This document shows positions 29,439 to 38,037 of a stretch of DNA of 43,869 bases, in pieces. The stretch lies in contig JAPOZT010000033.1 in assembly GCA_026705925.1 (NCBI GenBank), positions 1 to 43,869 of the forward strand. Reading direction: 5' to 3'. Both the position numbers and the translations under genes were made by a program. Under the pieces are notes generated by a model. That model searched no databases. It had not been told where the DNA came from and was given only the letters and a program-made list of their open reading frames with translations. The stretch is from Gemmatimonadota bacterium (GTDB taxonomy: Bacteria > JAAXHH01). How positions within the stretch are numbered: position 1 is the stretch's first letter; every line of letters begins with the position of its first letter.

Positions 29439-29539
29439 TTTCCGTCCGCCTGTTGCCCGTGCCTCGATGGACCGGAAGTCGGCGGCGCGATCGGCCTGCC
29501 CCGTTCCGGTGATTCATCGAGCACGCGCCGATAACCTCG

Positions 29540-30697
29540 TTAGTAGCGCGCCACCTGGTCCATGTAGCCCTGGTAGTTGCGCTGCATTTCCTCCAGGCTG
29601 TCGCCCCCGAATTTCTCCTGCATGGCGTCGGCGACGACGAAGGCCACCACCGCCTCGCCGATTACGCCCGCGGCGGGCACGGTGCACACGTCCGACCGCT
29701 CCTTGGCGGAATCGAAGGCCTCCTTGGTCTCGATGTCCACCGACATGATCGTGCGCATGAGCGTCGCGATGGGCTTGAGCGCGCCGCGGACGACGATTTC
29801 CTCGCCTTCGGTCATGCCGCCCTCTACGCCGCCGGCCCGGTTCGTTTCGCGGTAGAACCGCCCGTCTTCGTAGAAGATCTCGTCGTGGACCTCTGAACCG
29901 AGGACCCGGGTCACGCCGAAGCCCAGCCCGATCTCCACGCCCTTCACGGCCTGGATGCTCATGACCGCCTGGGCCAGGCGGCCGTCGAGCTTGCGGTCCC
30001 ACTGCACGTGGCTGCCAAGGCCGGGCGGCGCGTTCAGGACTTTAACCTCGAAGACCCCGCCGATCGTGTCCTTGAGGGACTTCGCCCGGTCGATTTCCGC
30101 GATCATCTTCTGCGCGGCGTCTTCGTCGGCGCAGCGCACGGGCGAGGCTTCGGCCCGTTCGATGATCTCATCGTTCGACAGGCCGCTCACGTCCGCGTCC
30201 ACCTGACCGATCCGCACCACGTGGCTGAGCACGCGTATGCCGAAGGCCCCGAGGAGTGACCGGGCGATCGCGCCGACGGCGACGCGCATGGTCGTCTCCC
30301 GCGCACTCGCCCGTTCCAGGATGTCCCGCAGATCGCGGCGGTCGTACTTCAGTCCGCCCGCGAGATCGGCGTGGCCGGGGCGGGGCCGGGTCACCCGCCG
30401 CCGCACCGGGCCGTCGGCCTCTTCGATCGCCATCACGTCCGTCCAGTTCTGCCAGTCCCTGTTCTGCACGACGAGAGAGACCGGCCCGCCCATGGTCCTG
30501 CCGTGGCGCACGCCGCCCCGGATCTCGATCGTATCGGTCTCGATCTGCATTCTCCGGCCCCGACCGTATCCGCCCTGTCGTCGTTTCAGGTCCCGGTCGA
30601 TGTCCTCCGCGGCGACGGGCAGCCCCGCGGGCAGTCCTTCGAGGATTGCCGATATGGCCGGTCCGTGTGATTCGCCTGCGGTCAGGTATCGCAACAT
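29540..30697 (-). CDS. aroC: chorismate synthase
   Basis: A 385-residue FMN-dependent enzyme forming chorismate from [24 protein letters not shown] near the start, [24 protein letters not shown] and [31 protein letters not shown] are hallmarks, with the family's catalytic His residues. ATG 30697 has a strong GGGAGGAGAAGG site; the frame continues open upstream inside aroE, which aroC overlaps by 16 bp. The C-terminus ends [16 protein letters not shown]. Confidence 0.96.
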   Translation of the reverse strand: MLRYLTAGESHGPAISAILEGLPAGLPVAAEDIDRDLKRRQGGYGRGRRMQIETDTIEIRGGVRHGRTMGGPVSLVVQNRDWQNWTDVMAIEEADGPVRRRVTRPRPGHADLAGGLKYDRRDLRDILERASARETTMRVAVGAIARSLLGAFGIRVLSHVVRIGQVDADVSGLSNDEIIERAEASPVRCADEDAAQKMIAEIDRAKSLKDTIGGVFEVKVLNAPPGLGSHVQWDRKLDGRLAQAVMSIQAVKGVEIGLGFGVTRVLGSEVHDEIFYEDGRFYRETNRAGGVEGGMTEGEEIVVRGALKPIATLMRTIMSVDIETKEAFDSAKERSDVCTVPAAGVIGEAVVAFVVADAMQEKFGGDSLEEMQRNYQGYMDQVARY

Positions 30698-31599
30698 GCC
30701 TTCTCCTCCCGGGCCTTCCTGTGCCTTAGCTGTTCTTCCAAAGCGGTCCTCATCACTTCGACCGGCGCCGCGCGGCCGGTCCAGATTTCGAAAGACGCCG
30801 CGCCCTGGAACAGCAGCATGCCGATGCCGTTCGAGGTTTCCGCGCCCCGCGACCGGGCGCATCGCATCAGGCCGGTCTCCGCCTGGTCGTAACGCGTGTC
30901 GTAGACGAACTGCCCGCTTGTGAACCAGTCGCCTTCCAGCGGCAGATCCCCCGGGATCGCGTTGATCACCAGGTCGGCCTCACGGACCGCGGCGCCGAGG
31001 TCCGATGGCGTAAGCGTGATCGATTCCGCGCCACCCACCGACGCCGTGTCCCGGGCCCGGTCCGCATTACGCGCCGCAATGGTAATCGATGCGGCGCCCT
31101 GTCCGCCGGCCATGGCGCAGGCCGCCCGGGCCGCGCCGCCCGCGCCCAGGATCAACAGCCTCGAACCCGCGACGGAAACGCCTCTTTCCCCGAGCGCGCT
31201 CAACAGTCCGGCGCCGTCCGTCGACGTGCCTGCGAGCCGCCCCCCATGGTTCACGATGGTGTTGACCGAACCGATCCTGCGGGCTTCTTCGGACACCTCG
31301 TCCAGGTAGGGCAGCACGTCCGACTTGAGCGGCTTGGTCACGTTGACCCCGGCAAGCCCCAGTGCCCGGATGCCGTCCACGGCCTGGCGCACGCCGGACG
31401 TAGCGATTTCGAAGGTTACATACACGTAATCCAGTCCGCAATGGCGAAAGGCCGCGTTGTGCATGGCCGGCGAAAGCGTATACCCGATGCCCTGCCCGCA
31501 TACGCCGACCACGCGGGTCGAACCCGATATGCCGGGGCCGCCAGGACCGGGTGTGCCGGAGCCAGAGCCGACGGGTCCGTTTTCGTGGGAAGAGATCAT
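30682..31599 (-). CDS. aroE: shikimate dehydrogenase
   Basis: A 305-residue NADP-linked enzyme reducing 3-dehydroshikimate. [11 protein letters not shown] is the shikimate-binding loop, with Thr where the first of two Ser residues usually sits. [12 protein letters not shown] has the catalytic Lys, [11 protein letters not shown] the catalytic Asp, and [11 protein letters not shown] the nucleotide loop. A Gly/Ser/Pro-rich extension of about 28 residues precedes the domain. ATG 31599 shares an ATGA overlap with trpF and has GGCGAGG upstream. Confidence 0.93.
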   Translation of the reverse strand: MISSHENGPVGSGSGTPGPGGPGISGSTRVVGVCGQGIGYTLSPAMHNAAFRHCGLDYVYVTFEIATSGVRQAVDGIRALGLAGVNVTKPLKSDVLPYLDEVSEEARRIGSVNTIVNHGGRLAGTSTDGAGLLSALGERGVSVAGSRLLILGAGGAARAACAMAGGQGAASITIAARNADRARDTASVGGAESITLTPSDLGAAVREADLVINAIPGDLPLEGDWFTSGQFVYDTRYDQAETGLMRCARSRGAETSNGIGMLLFQGAASFEIWTGRAAPVEVMRTALEEQLRHRKAREEKACCDT

Positions 31600-32237
31600 A
31601 ATGAGTGCCTCGCCGCCTCCACGAAAGCCCGGATCCTGCCGTGGTCCTTGCGGCCCGGTTCCCGCTCCACGCCGCTGCCCGTGTCCACACCGTAGGGACG
31701 CACGCTGCGCACGGCCTCGGCCACGTTGTCCGGATTCAGCCCGCCACTCAGGATGACGGGATGGGGACTTCCTTCCACGAGCCGCCAGTCGAAGGTGGTC
31801 CCCGTACCGCCGTACCGGTCTTCGGCGAACGTGTCGAGCAGTACCGCACCGACGGAATAGGCCGCGGCGGCGGATTTCCACGATGCGTCCCTGACGCGGA
31901 AGGCCTTGATGACCGGGCGCCCGAGCATTTCGCAGAAACCGGGCGGTTCGTCGCCGTGGAGTTGCACGACCTGGATCCCCGCGGCTTCGCAGATACCGTC
32001 GACGTCGTCTGCCGCCGCGTTCACGAATACGCCCACCGGTACGACGAAGGGCGGCAGTCCGGCCACGATTTCCGCGGCCCGACCCGGCGCCACGCAGCGG
32101 GGACTGCCCCCATAGAAGATGAACCCGAGCGCGTCCGCGCCCGCGCGAACGGCCGCGGCGGCGTCCGCTTCGTTCGTGATGCCGCAGATCTTGATCCTGA
32201 CCGAATTCATGGCCCTGTCCATGGCCTTGTCATTCAT
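31596..32237 (-). CDS. trpF: phosphoribosylanthranilate isomerase
   Basis: A 213-residue TIM-barrel isomerase, third step of Trp synthesis. KICGITNEADAAAAVRAGADALGFIFYGGSPR holds the catalytic Cys. VQLHGDE, LLDTF (catalytic Asp) and VILSGGLNPDNV follow. ATG 32237 forms an ATGA overlap with trpC. A 27-bp-period duplication places a second start at 32210 in the same sequence context, so MNDKAMDRAMNSV may start at either end. Confidence 0.95.
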   Translation of the reverse strand: MNDKAMDRAMNSVRIKICGITNEADAAAAVRAGADALGFIFYGGSPRCVAPGRAAEIVAGLPPFVVPVGVFVNAAADDVDGICEAAGIQVVQLHGDEPPGFCEMLGRPVIKAFRVRDASWKSAAAAYSVGAVLLDTFAEDRYGGTGTTFDWRLVEGSPHPVILSGGLNPDNVAEAVRSVRPYGVDTGSGVEREPGRKDHGRIRAFVEAARHSL

Positions 32238-32247
32238 GGCCCTGTCC
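32205..32247. repeat. duplicated trpF start region
   Basis: ATTCATGGCCCTGTCC occurs at 32205-32220 and 32232-32247, period 27 bp. On the minus strand each copy carries a GGACAGGGCC stretch directly before ATGAAT, giving two in-frame start sites nine codons apart. Confidence 0.88.
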
Positions 32248-33079
32248 CCGGGGAAGCCGTCCGACCTTCGATTCCTTGCCGCGTCTTTGCGGCGGACCGG
32301 CCCAGCAAGGCGTCCAGTTGTGCGCCGATCTCCTCCGCCCCCATCAGGGACTCGCCCACGAGTACGGCGTCGAATCCCGCCTCCTGCAGCCGCAGGACGT
32401 CCTCGCGCCCGTGGATCCCGCTCTCGCTGACGGTCACGATGCCCGGTGGGATGCGCGGCCTGAGTCGCAGCGACGTATCCAGCGAAACGGTGAAGTCCTT
32501 CAGGTCCCGGTTGTTGATGCCGACAATGCGGCTGCCCGCCGCCAGGGCCCGGTCCAGTTCCCGCTCGTCGTGCACTTCCACCAGGCAGTGCAGGCCGCAG
32601 GCCGCCGCGGTCCCCTGCATTGCCGACAGGCGGGCGTCGTCCAGGATGGCCGCGATGAGCAGCATGGCGTCCGCGCCCAATGCCGCGGTCTCGTGGACCT
32701 GGTACTCGTCCACGATGAACTCTTTGCGCAGCACGGGCACGGAGACGCAACGGCGAAGGGCCACCAGGTCCTCGTCGCTGCCCTGGAAGAACCGCTGGTC
32801 CGTCAATACCGATATGGCCGAAGCCCCGTGGGCCGCGTAAACCGGTCCGATCTCCGTGGGTGACGCATCGGTTCGGATCGCGCCCTTCGACGGTGAGGCC
32901 TTTTTGAATTCGGCGATGACCCCGATGCCGTCTCCCTGTTTCAGCGCGCGGTCGAAGGACCGGACGTCGCTGCGGCGAACGGGTCCGGATTCGGGTCCGG
33001 ATTCGGGCAGAGGCGCGCGCCGCTTCCGGTCCTCGACCTCTTCGATCTTATGCGCTACGATACGATCAAGGATATTCAT
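32234..33079 (-). CDS. trpC: indole-3-glycerol phosphate synthase
   Basis: A 281-residue TIM barrel that closes the indole ring. VIAEFKKASPSKGAI holds the substrate Lys and Ser, SVLTDQRFFQGS follows, LRKEFIVDEYQV carries the catalytic Lys, and GINNRDLKDFTV and SESGIHGREDV complete the site. An Glu-Ser-Gly-Pro duplication (12-bp repeat near 32990-33010) sits in the N-terminal helix region. A 91-bp gap separates it from trpD, with no terminator. Confidence 0.97.
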   Translation of the reverse strand: MNILDRIVAHKIEEVEDRKRRAPLPESGPESGPVRRSDVRSFDRALKQGDGIGVIAEFKKASPSKGAIRTDASPTEIGPVYAAHGASAISVLTDQRFFQGSDEDLVALRRCVSVPVLRKEFIVDEYQVHETAALGADAMLLIAAILDDARLSAMQGTAAACGLHCLVEVHDERELDRALAAGSRIVGINNRDLKDFTVSLDTSLRLRPRIPPGIVTVSESGIHGREDVLRLQEAGFDAVLVGESLMGAEEIGAQLDALLGRSAAKTRQGIEGRTASPGTGP

Positions 33080-33170
33080 GGCTCTGGTGTCTTTCCCATT
33101 CCGTTACCCGGGGCCGACGCACGGGCCCGGCGCACGGGGTCCGGAGGGTCATTCGCCGGTCTTCAGCCGC

Positions 33171-34181
33171 CTACTCGTTGGTCATCCTGACCAGCGCGTC
33201 GAGCTTTTCCCGCGCCCCGCCGGAGTCGATGGCCCGGGCCGCCTTTTCGATGCCCTCGTCGAAGTCCTCCGCGGCGCTGCCGGCCACGATCGCCGCCGCC
33301 GCATTGAGCAGGACGATGTTCCGCCGGGGACCGGACTCCCCGGCCAGCACGGACCGGATGATCTCCGCGTTCTCCTCCGCCTCGCCCCCTTTGAGATCCT
33401 CGATGGACGCCCGCGGCAGGCCGAAGTCTTCCGGCGCGACGTCATAGGTCCTCACGACACCGTCACGGGCCTCCGCCACGTGGGTCGGCGCCGTGGTGGT
33501 GAACTCGTCCAGCCCGTCCGCGCTGTGCACCACGAATGCGTGCTCCGCCCCCAGATTGTTCAGCACGTGGGCGGCGGTCTGGATGACACTCGCGTCGTAC
33601 ACGCCCATGACCTGGGCCGTGGTCCCGGCCGGATTGGTCAGCGGCCCCAGCAGGTTGAGCACCGTCCGCACGCCGAGTTCCCGGCGCGGACCGCTCGCGA
33701 ACCGCATGGCCGAGTGAAGGGCGGGGGCGAACATGAACCCGATGCCGATCTCGTCGATGCAGTCGGACACCCTTTCCGGCGGCGTTTCGATATTGACCCC
33801 CAGGGCCGTCAGCACGTCGGCGCTGCCCGCCTTGCTGGACGCCGCGCGGCCGCCGTGCTTGGCGATGTAGGCACCCGCTGCCGCGGCCACGAAAGCCGCC
33901 GCCGTCGATATGTTGAACGTATGCTTTCCGTCGCCGCCCGTGCCGCAGGTATCCACGATGGGATAGGCCCGGCAGTCGATCCGCGTGGCCCGGGAACGCA
34001 TGACCCGGGCGAACCCGGTGACCTCCTCGATGGTCTCGCCCTTCAGCCGGAAGGCGACGAGGAAGGCACCGATCTGCGCCGGCGTGGCGTCCCCCGACAT
34101 GATCCCGTTCATGACCTCCACGGCTTCCGCTTCGGTCAGCGAAGTCCCTTCAATCGCCTTCGCAATGGCTTGCTGTATCAT
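33171..34181 (-). CDS. trpD: anthranilate phosphoribosyltransferase
   Basis: A 336-residue enzyme attaching phosphoribose to anthranilate. VDTCGTGGDGKHTFNISTAAAFVAAAAG holds the PRPP-binding loop, KHGGRAASSKAGSADVLTALG and RRELGVRTVLNLLGPLTNPA bind substrates, and GLDEFTTTAPTHVAE ends the core. ATG 34181 is chosen because AGGAGA lies upstream and the family starts there. It is a stand-alone TrpD; the glutaminase is fused to TrpE instead. Confidence 0.97.
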   Translation of the reverse strand: MIQQAIAKAIEGTSLTEAEAVEVMNGIMSGDATPAQIGAFLVAFRLKGETIEEVTGFARVMRSRATRIDCRAYPIVDTCGTGGDGKHTFNISTAAAFVAAAAGAYIAKHGGRAASSKAGSADVLTALGVNIETPPERVSDCIDEIGIGFMFAPALHSAMRFASGPRRELGVRTVLNLLGPLTNPAGTTAQVMGVYDASVIQTAAHVLNNLGAEHAFVVHSADGLDEFTTTAPTHVAEARDGVVRTYDVAPEDFGLPRASIEDLKGGEAEENAEIIRSVLAGESGPRRNIVLLNAAAAIVAGSAAEDFDEGIEKAARAIDSGGAREKLDALVRMTNE

Positions 34182-34263
34182 GGAACCCTGTCTCCTTCGC
34201 GTCGCTTGAACCCCGGACCCCGGCATGCAGACCCTCATCCGTCCGGCCCCGGCATGCAGGCCG

Positions 34264-35421
34264 TTATCGCCCCACCGCCTGCCGCACGATCTCCATGGTC
34301 GGGCGTGCCAGTTCCCGCGCGCTGCAGGCGCCCGTTTCCAGCAAGCGGTCGATGCGGGACCGGTCGGCCATCAACTCCTCGTAAACCGCCCTGGGGCGTT
34401 CCAGTAAACCGTCGACGAGGTCGAACAACTCTTCCTTGGCCGCTTTCCAGGAAATACGGCCTTGCGCCAGCCGGCTTCGCATCGTCTCGGTCCGGTCCCC
34501 GTCCGCGAACTGCCTGTAGATCTGGAATACGAGCGACGTCCCGGGGTCCTTGGGCGCACCGGGCGGACTCGAATCCGTCTTGATCCCGAATATGGCCCTG
34601 CGCAGCTGTTCGCGCGACCCGAAAAGCGGTATGGTGTTGTTATAGGCCTTGCTCATCTTTCTGCCATCCGTGCCAGGGATTTCGGCCGTTGAAGGATCGG
34701 ACAGGTACAGCGGCAGGGTGAGCACGTCGCCGAAGCTCCGGTTGAAACGCGCGGCGATGTCCCTGGCGATCTCGATGTGCTGTTCCTGGTCCCGCCCCAC
34801 CGGTACGTACTTAGCCTGGAACAGCAGGATGTCCGCCGCCATGAGGATGGGATATGAATATAAGCCCATATTCACCCCGGCGTCCGCGTCACCGGCGTCC
34901 GCGTTTCTGACACGCGCGGCCCCGGCGTTCCCGTGCCCGCCGTCCACTTTCCCGGCGTCCGCGTCACCGGCGTCCGGGTACCCGGTGTCCGCGTCCCGGC
35001 CGCCGCGCTTGTGACGATCCACCTGCGCCTTGTACGCGTGGGCGCGGTTCATCAGGCCCTTCGACGTCGAACAGGACAGAATCCAGGACAACTCGAACAC
35101 CTCCGGCACGTCCGACTGGCGGTAGAAGACCTGGCGTTCGGGGTCCAGCCCGCAGGCGATCCATGTCGCGGCGAGTTCGTGGCACAGGTCCCTGAAGCGC
35201 ACGGGGTCCTTCACGAGCGTCAGTGCGTGGTAGTCCGCCAGGAAATACATGGCACGTGCTTCGGGCGACCGCCGCGCGAGTTCCAGCGCGGGCCGGATGG
35301 CGCCGATATAGTTGCCGAGGTGCGGACTGCCCGTCGGCTTGATCCCCGTCAGGATGACTTCGGCCCGGTTCTTGAGCTGGTTCATGGGTTGGCTCATGGG
35401 CTGACTCATAGTCCGGTTCAT
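34264..35421 (-). CDS. trpS: tryptophanyl-tRNA synthetase with repeat-derived insertion
   Basis: A 385-residue class I synthetase charging tRNA-Trp. GSPHLGNYIGA (residues 31-41) is the HIGH-type motif, VGRDQEQHIEIARDIA binds Trp/ATP, and GRKMSKAYNNTIPL is the KMSKS loop. Residues about 139-182 are an Asp/Ala/Gly-rich insertion (GDADAGK and similar) before NMGLYSYPILMAADILLF. The N-terminus is a 12-bp repeat giving MSQPMSQPMNQ with four in-frame ATGs. ATG 35421 overlaps the trpEG stop as ATGA, which couples charging to Trp synthesis. Confidence 0.95.
   Translation of the reverse strand: MNRTMSQPMSQPMNQLKNRAEVILTGIKPTGSPHLGNYIGAIRPALELARRSPEARAMYFLADYHALTLVKDPVRFRDLCHELAATWIACGLDPERQVFYRQSDVPEVFELSWILSCSTSKGLMNRAHAYKAQVDRHKRGGRDADTGYPDAGDADAGKVDGGHGNAGAARVRNADAGDADAGVNMGLYSYPILMAADILLFQAKYVPVGRDQEQHIEIARDIAARFNRSFGDVLTLPLYLSDPSTAEIPGTDGRKMSKAYNNTIPLFGSREQLRRAIFGIKTDSSPPGAPKDPGTSLVFQIYRQFADGDRTETMRSRLAQGRISWKAAKEELFDLVDGLLERPRAVYEELMADRSRIDRLLETGACSARELARPTMEIVRQAVGR
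34875..35000. repeat. degenerate CGGCGTCCGCGTCA-type repeat inside trpS
   Basis: Repeated CCCGGCGTCCGCG and ACCGGCGTCCGCG blocks, in two clusters (about 34875-34905 and 34950-34995), encode the Asp-Ala-Gly insertion of TrpRS in frame. Confidence 0.8.
35385..35421. repeat. 12-bp repeat at the trpS start
   Basis: Minus-strand units ATGAGTCAGCCC and ATGAGCCAACCC, with flanking ATGAACC copies, place in-frame ATGs at 35421, 35409, 35397 and 35385. This is another duplicated start region. Confidence 0.82.
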
Positions 35422-37661
35422 GGTCCGTCCTCCCGGCGCGCGTCCACCGCATCGACCGCTCTGACCAGTTTCCTGAAGACGTTGTCGATGAGCCGGATGC
35501 CGATCCCGTCCTTGAGCGTCATGATGGACTCGGGATGGAACTGCACCGCCGCCACGGGCATCGTGCGATGTTCGATGGCCATGACGACGCCGTCCTCCGT
35601 CTCCGCCGTGACCGTAAGTTCCGGCGGCAGCCGATCGCGGTCGGCGTACAGCGAGTGGTATCGGCCCACCGTGAAGGACCGGGGGAACCCTTCGAACAGT
35701 GTCCCGGCCTGCTCGGCCTGCCCGGCCTGCCCGGCCAGGACGGTCACGCGCGACTCCTTCCCGTGCATGGGATAGGGCAGCACGCCCAGGGTGCCGCCGA
35801 AGTACTCGACGATACCCTGCAGCCCCAGGCAGACGCCGAAGATGGGCAGTGCCCGTTCCAGCGCCGCGTCGATGGCCAGCGCCACGTCGAAATCCGAGGG
35901 CTGGCCGGGACCGGGCGACAGAAAGACCAGGTCCGGGTTGTAGGCGTCCATGAGGTCCGTCAGCCTGGACCGCGAGATGCCCGTTCGGACCGTCATGACG
36001 TCGGCGCCGGTCTGGCGCAGGTAGTTGGCCAGCGTATGCACGAAAGAATCTTCGTAGTCCACCAGCAACACGCGCTTCCCCGATCCGCCGTCTTCTGCGT
36101 AGTCGGAATGGGCGCTTCCCCCCTGTGATTCCCGTGGACGCCCGATCGCATCGATGAACGCCATGGACTTGAGTTCCGTCTCGCGTTCTTCATCCTCGGG
36201 TACGGAGTCTATCAGCAGCGTGCTCCCGGCCCTGACCTCGGCGATCCCGTCCTTGATACGTATGGTCCTGAGGGTGAGCCCCGTGTTCATGTTCCCGTCG
36301 AATCCGAGGAATCCGATCGCGCCGCCGTACCAGGCGCGGCACGACCGTTCGTTGCTTTCGATGAACCGCATCGCCCAGATTTTCGGCGCGCCGGTCACGG
36401 TGACCGCCCAGGTGTGTGCGAGAAAGGCGTCCAGCGCGTCATACTCCGGCCGCAGGATACCTTCCACGTGGTCGACCGTGTGGATTACCCTCGAGTACAT
36501 CTCGATCTGGCGCCGTCCGATGACCCGGACACTGCCGGGTACGCAGATCCGCGACTTGTCGTTCCGGTCCACGTCCGTGCACATGGTCAACTCGGATTCC
36601 TCTTTCTCCGAGCTCAGCAGCTTGAGGATCTGGTCGGCGTCGCTCAGCGCGTCGTTCCCCCGGCTGACCGTGCCTGAAATGGGGCAGGTCTCTATGCGTA
36701 TCCCTTCGCCCCGGACGAACATCTCGGGCGACGCGCCCACCAGGTACTCGCGCTGACCCAGGTTGATGAGCGTGGCGTACGGCGCGGGATTCCGCTCCCT
36801 CAGGCGGCGGAAGATCTCTGAAGGCGGGTCCGGGCAGGACTCGTAGAAGGTCTGGCTGGGCACGACCTCGAACAGGTCGCCTCGCCTGAAGTACTCCTGC
36901 GCCTTGCGGACGACGTCGGCATAGGCGCCCTTCTCGAATTCCCTGGCGGCCGTGGCCCGCCCCGCGCGGTAGGGCTGGGCAGCGCCTTCCCTGGGCAGGC
37001 CCGCGGTAGACCCGCCGCTCGTATCGAATTCGTAATCGTACCGGACGGCCACCTCGCGATTGTGATCGACCGTCACCAGCCGGTCGGGCAGGTAGAGCAC
37101 CAGGTCGCGCTGGTCCGCCGGGCGGCTCAGCCGGTAGTCCATGGGTTCGAACTGGAAGGCGAGGTCGTAGCCGAAGGCGCCATAGAGGCCGAGATGATGC
37201 TCGTCCGGGCACGAGAAGAGATCGATGATCCCCCGCAGGATCGAGAAAACGGAGGGCTGCCGGCTGCGCTGCTCTTCCGGGAAATGTTCGCCGGGCGGAT
37301 GCACCTCGCCGGAGATGCGGTCATCGTGACGGGCAACGGCACGCGTGGCCCGCAGACCTTCGACCTGCTCGAGGATCGCGGGCAGCAACACCACGCCCCG
37401 GGCGTTCAGGGCATCGATACGAAAGGCGTTCTCCCGGGTTTCGATCCGGATCGGCGGATCGACGAACCCCATGTCCCACCGGGTATATCTTCCGGGATAC
37501 TCGTATCCGGACGCGAAGAGAGCGCCCAGGCGAGCATCGAGCGCGTCAATTACGGGTTCGATGGCTTCGTCCGGAGAAAGATGCTCGGCGTACCGCTTGA
37601 CGGCGAGGCCGCCTCCGGTCTGGTATTCGATGGCTTCAAGGTGTATATGGGTAACTCGCAT
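35418..37661 (-). CDS. trpEG: fused anthranilate synthase TrpE-TrpG
   Basis: A 747-residue fusion making anthranilate from chorismate and glutamine. The TrpE part (about 1-500) has FEVVPSQTFYE, PAPYATLINLG, ETCPISGTVSRG, DVDRNDKSRICVPGSV and GAIGFLGFDGNMNTGLTLRT. The TrpG part (about 525-747) has SPGPGQPSDF, GVCLGLQGIVEYFGG (catalytic Cys) and VQFHPESI (His-Glu). Its N-terminal style (GLFASGYEYPGRYTRWDMGF) matches the fused enzymes of rhizobia and cyanobacteria. A Gly-Gln-Ala repeat lies in the TrpG part. ATG 37661 follows GGGACAGGACC. It is the first structural gene of the supraoperon, behind an attenuator. Confidence 0.96.
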   Translation of the reverse strand: MRVTHIHLEAIEYQTGGGLAVKRYAEHLSPDEAIEPVIDALDARLGALFASGYEYPGRYTRWDMGFVDPPIRIETRENAFRIDALNARGVVLLPAILEQVEGLRATRAVARHDDRISGEVHPPGEHFPEEQRSRQPSVFSILRGIIDLFSCPDEHHLGLYGAFGYDLAFQFEPMDYRLSRPADQRDLVLYLPDRLVTVDHNREVAVRYDYEFDTSGGSTAGLPREGAAQPYRAGRATAAREFEKGAYADVVRKAQEYFRRGDLFEVVPSQTFYESCPDPPSEIFRRLRERNPAPYATLINLGQREYLVGASPEMFVRGEGIRIETCPISGTVSRGNDALSDADQILKLLSSEKEESELTMCTDVDRNDKSRICVPGSVRVIGRRQIEMYSRVIHTVDHVEGILRPEYDALDAFLAHTWAVTVTGAPKIWAMRFIESNERSCRAWYGGAIGFLGFDGNMNTGLTLRTIRIKDGIAEVRAGSTLLIDSVPEDEERETELKSMAFIDAIGRPRESQGGSAHSDYAEDGGSGKRVLLVDYEDSFVHTLANYLRQTGADVMTVRTGISRSRLTDLMDAYNPDLVFLSPGPGQPSDFDVALAIDAALERALPIFGVCLGLQGIVEYFGGTLGVLPYPMHGKESRVTVLAGQAGQAEQAGTLFEGFPRSFTVGRYHSLYADRDRLPPELTVTAETEDGVVMAIEHRTMPVAAVQFHPESIMTLKDGIGIRLIDNVFRKLVRAVDAVDARREDGP

Positions 37662-37738
37662 GGTCCTGTCCCGCTCCCGGTGAACCGATCCTGAAAGTAT
37701 CCCCAACCCTTTTGGCGGCCCGTCTTCGATTCAGTCCA

Positions 37739-37778
37739 TAAAACAAAAAAAGGCCGCTACCTTGTGAGGGTAGAGGCC
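37739..37778 (-). terminator. intrinsic terminator (attenuator) upstream of trpEG
   Basis: Minus-strand GGCCTCTACC (37778-37769) pairs with GGTAGCGGCC (37761-37752) across a 7-nt loop, with one internal mismatch. TTTTTTTGTTTT follows directly (37751-37740). It ends 78 nt before the trpEG start and lies after the leader ORF, as in classical attenuators. Confidence 0.88.
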
Positions 37779-37810
37779 GGTCAAATCAACGAAGGATGAA
37801 TCTACTTCAA

Positions 37811-37930
37811 TCAGGCGCCGCTTCGCATGACATGCCGCCTCGTCCCATAAAAAGGCCACCAGGTAAACAGATCGCTCTGCTTCCGCCAAGCGTAGAATCG
37901 GGATGACCGGGACGAACTTGCGGCTGTCAT
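37811..37930 (-). CDS. trpL: putative trp-operon leader peptide rich in Trp, Phe and Tyr
   Basis: A 39-codon ORF between the promoter and the terminator. Residues 12-28 hold eight aromatic residues: F12, Y13, W15, F22, W24, W25, F27, Y28, including the tandem Trp codons at 37861-37856. A ribosome slowed at these codons could let GAGGCGG (37841-37835) pair with CCGGCCTC (37780-37773), the 5' arm of the terminator. When the leader is translated fully, the same segment can instead pair locally with CGCCT (37817-37813). The start is ATG 37930 with only a weak GGA site, so a different start in this frame is possible. Translation is inferred, not shown. Confidence 0.68.
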   Translation of the reverse strand: MTAASSSRSSRFYAWRKQSDLFTWWPFYGTRRHVMRSGA

Positions 37931-37984
37931 TTCAGTCCATTGTTCGATGTGAAAACCGTTCTGCTTCCGTACGTCGAATGCGCC

Positions 37985-38013
37985 ATTATAGCGCGGTACG
38001 GCCGTAAAGTCAA
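37985..38013 (-). promoter_or_regulatory. near-consensus sigma70 promoter of the aromatic supraoperon
   Basis: The minus strand reads -35 TTGACT (38013-38008), a 17-bp spacer and a perfect -10 TATAAT (37990-37985). Transcription would begin near 37978 and give a leader of about 317 nt before trpEG. No obvious dyad operator overlaps it. Confidence 0.85.
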
Positions 38014-38037
38014 GGTTTTTTCTCACCAAGAAAACAG

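Noticed and set aside
27726..29534. 602-codon plus-strand open frame
   Set aside because: Antisense shadow of the aroKB fusion, with no recognisable domain.
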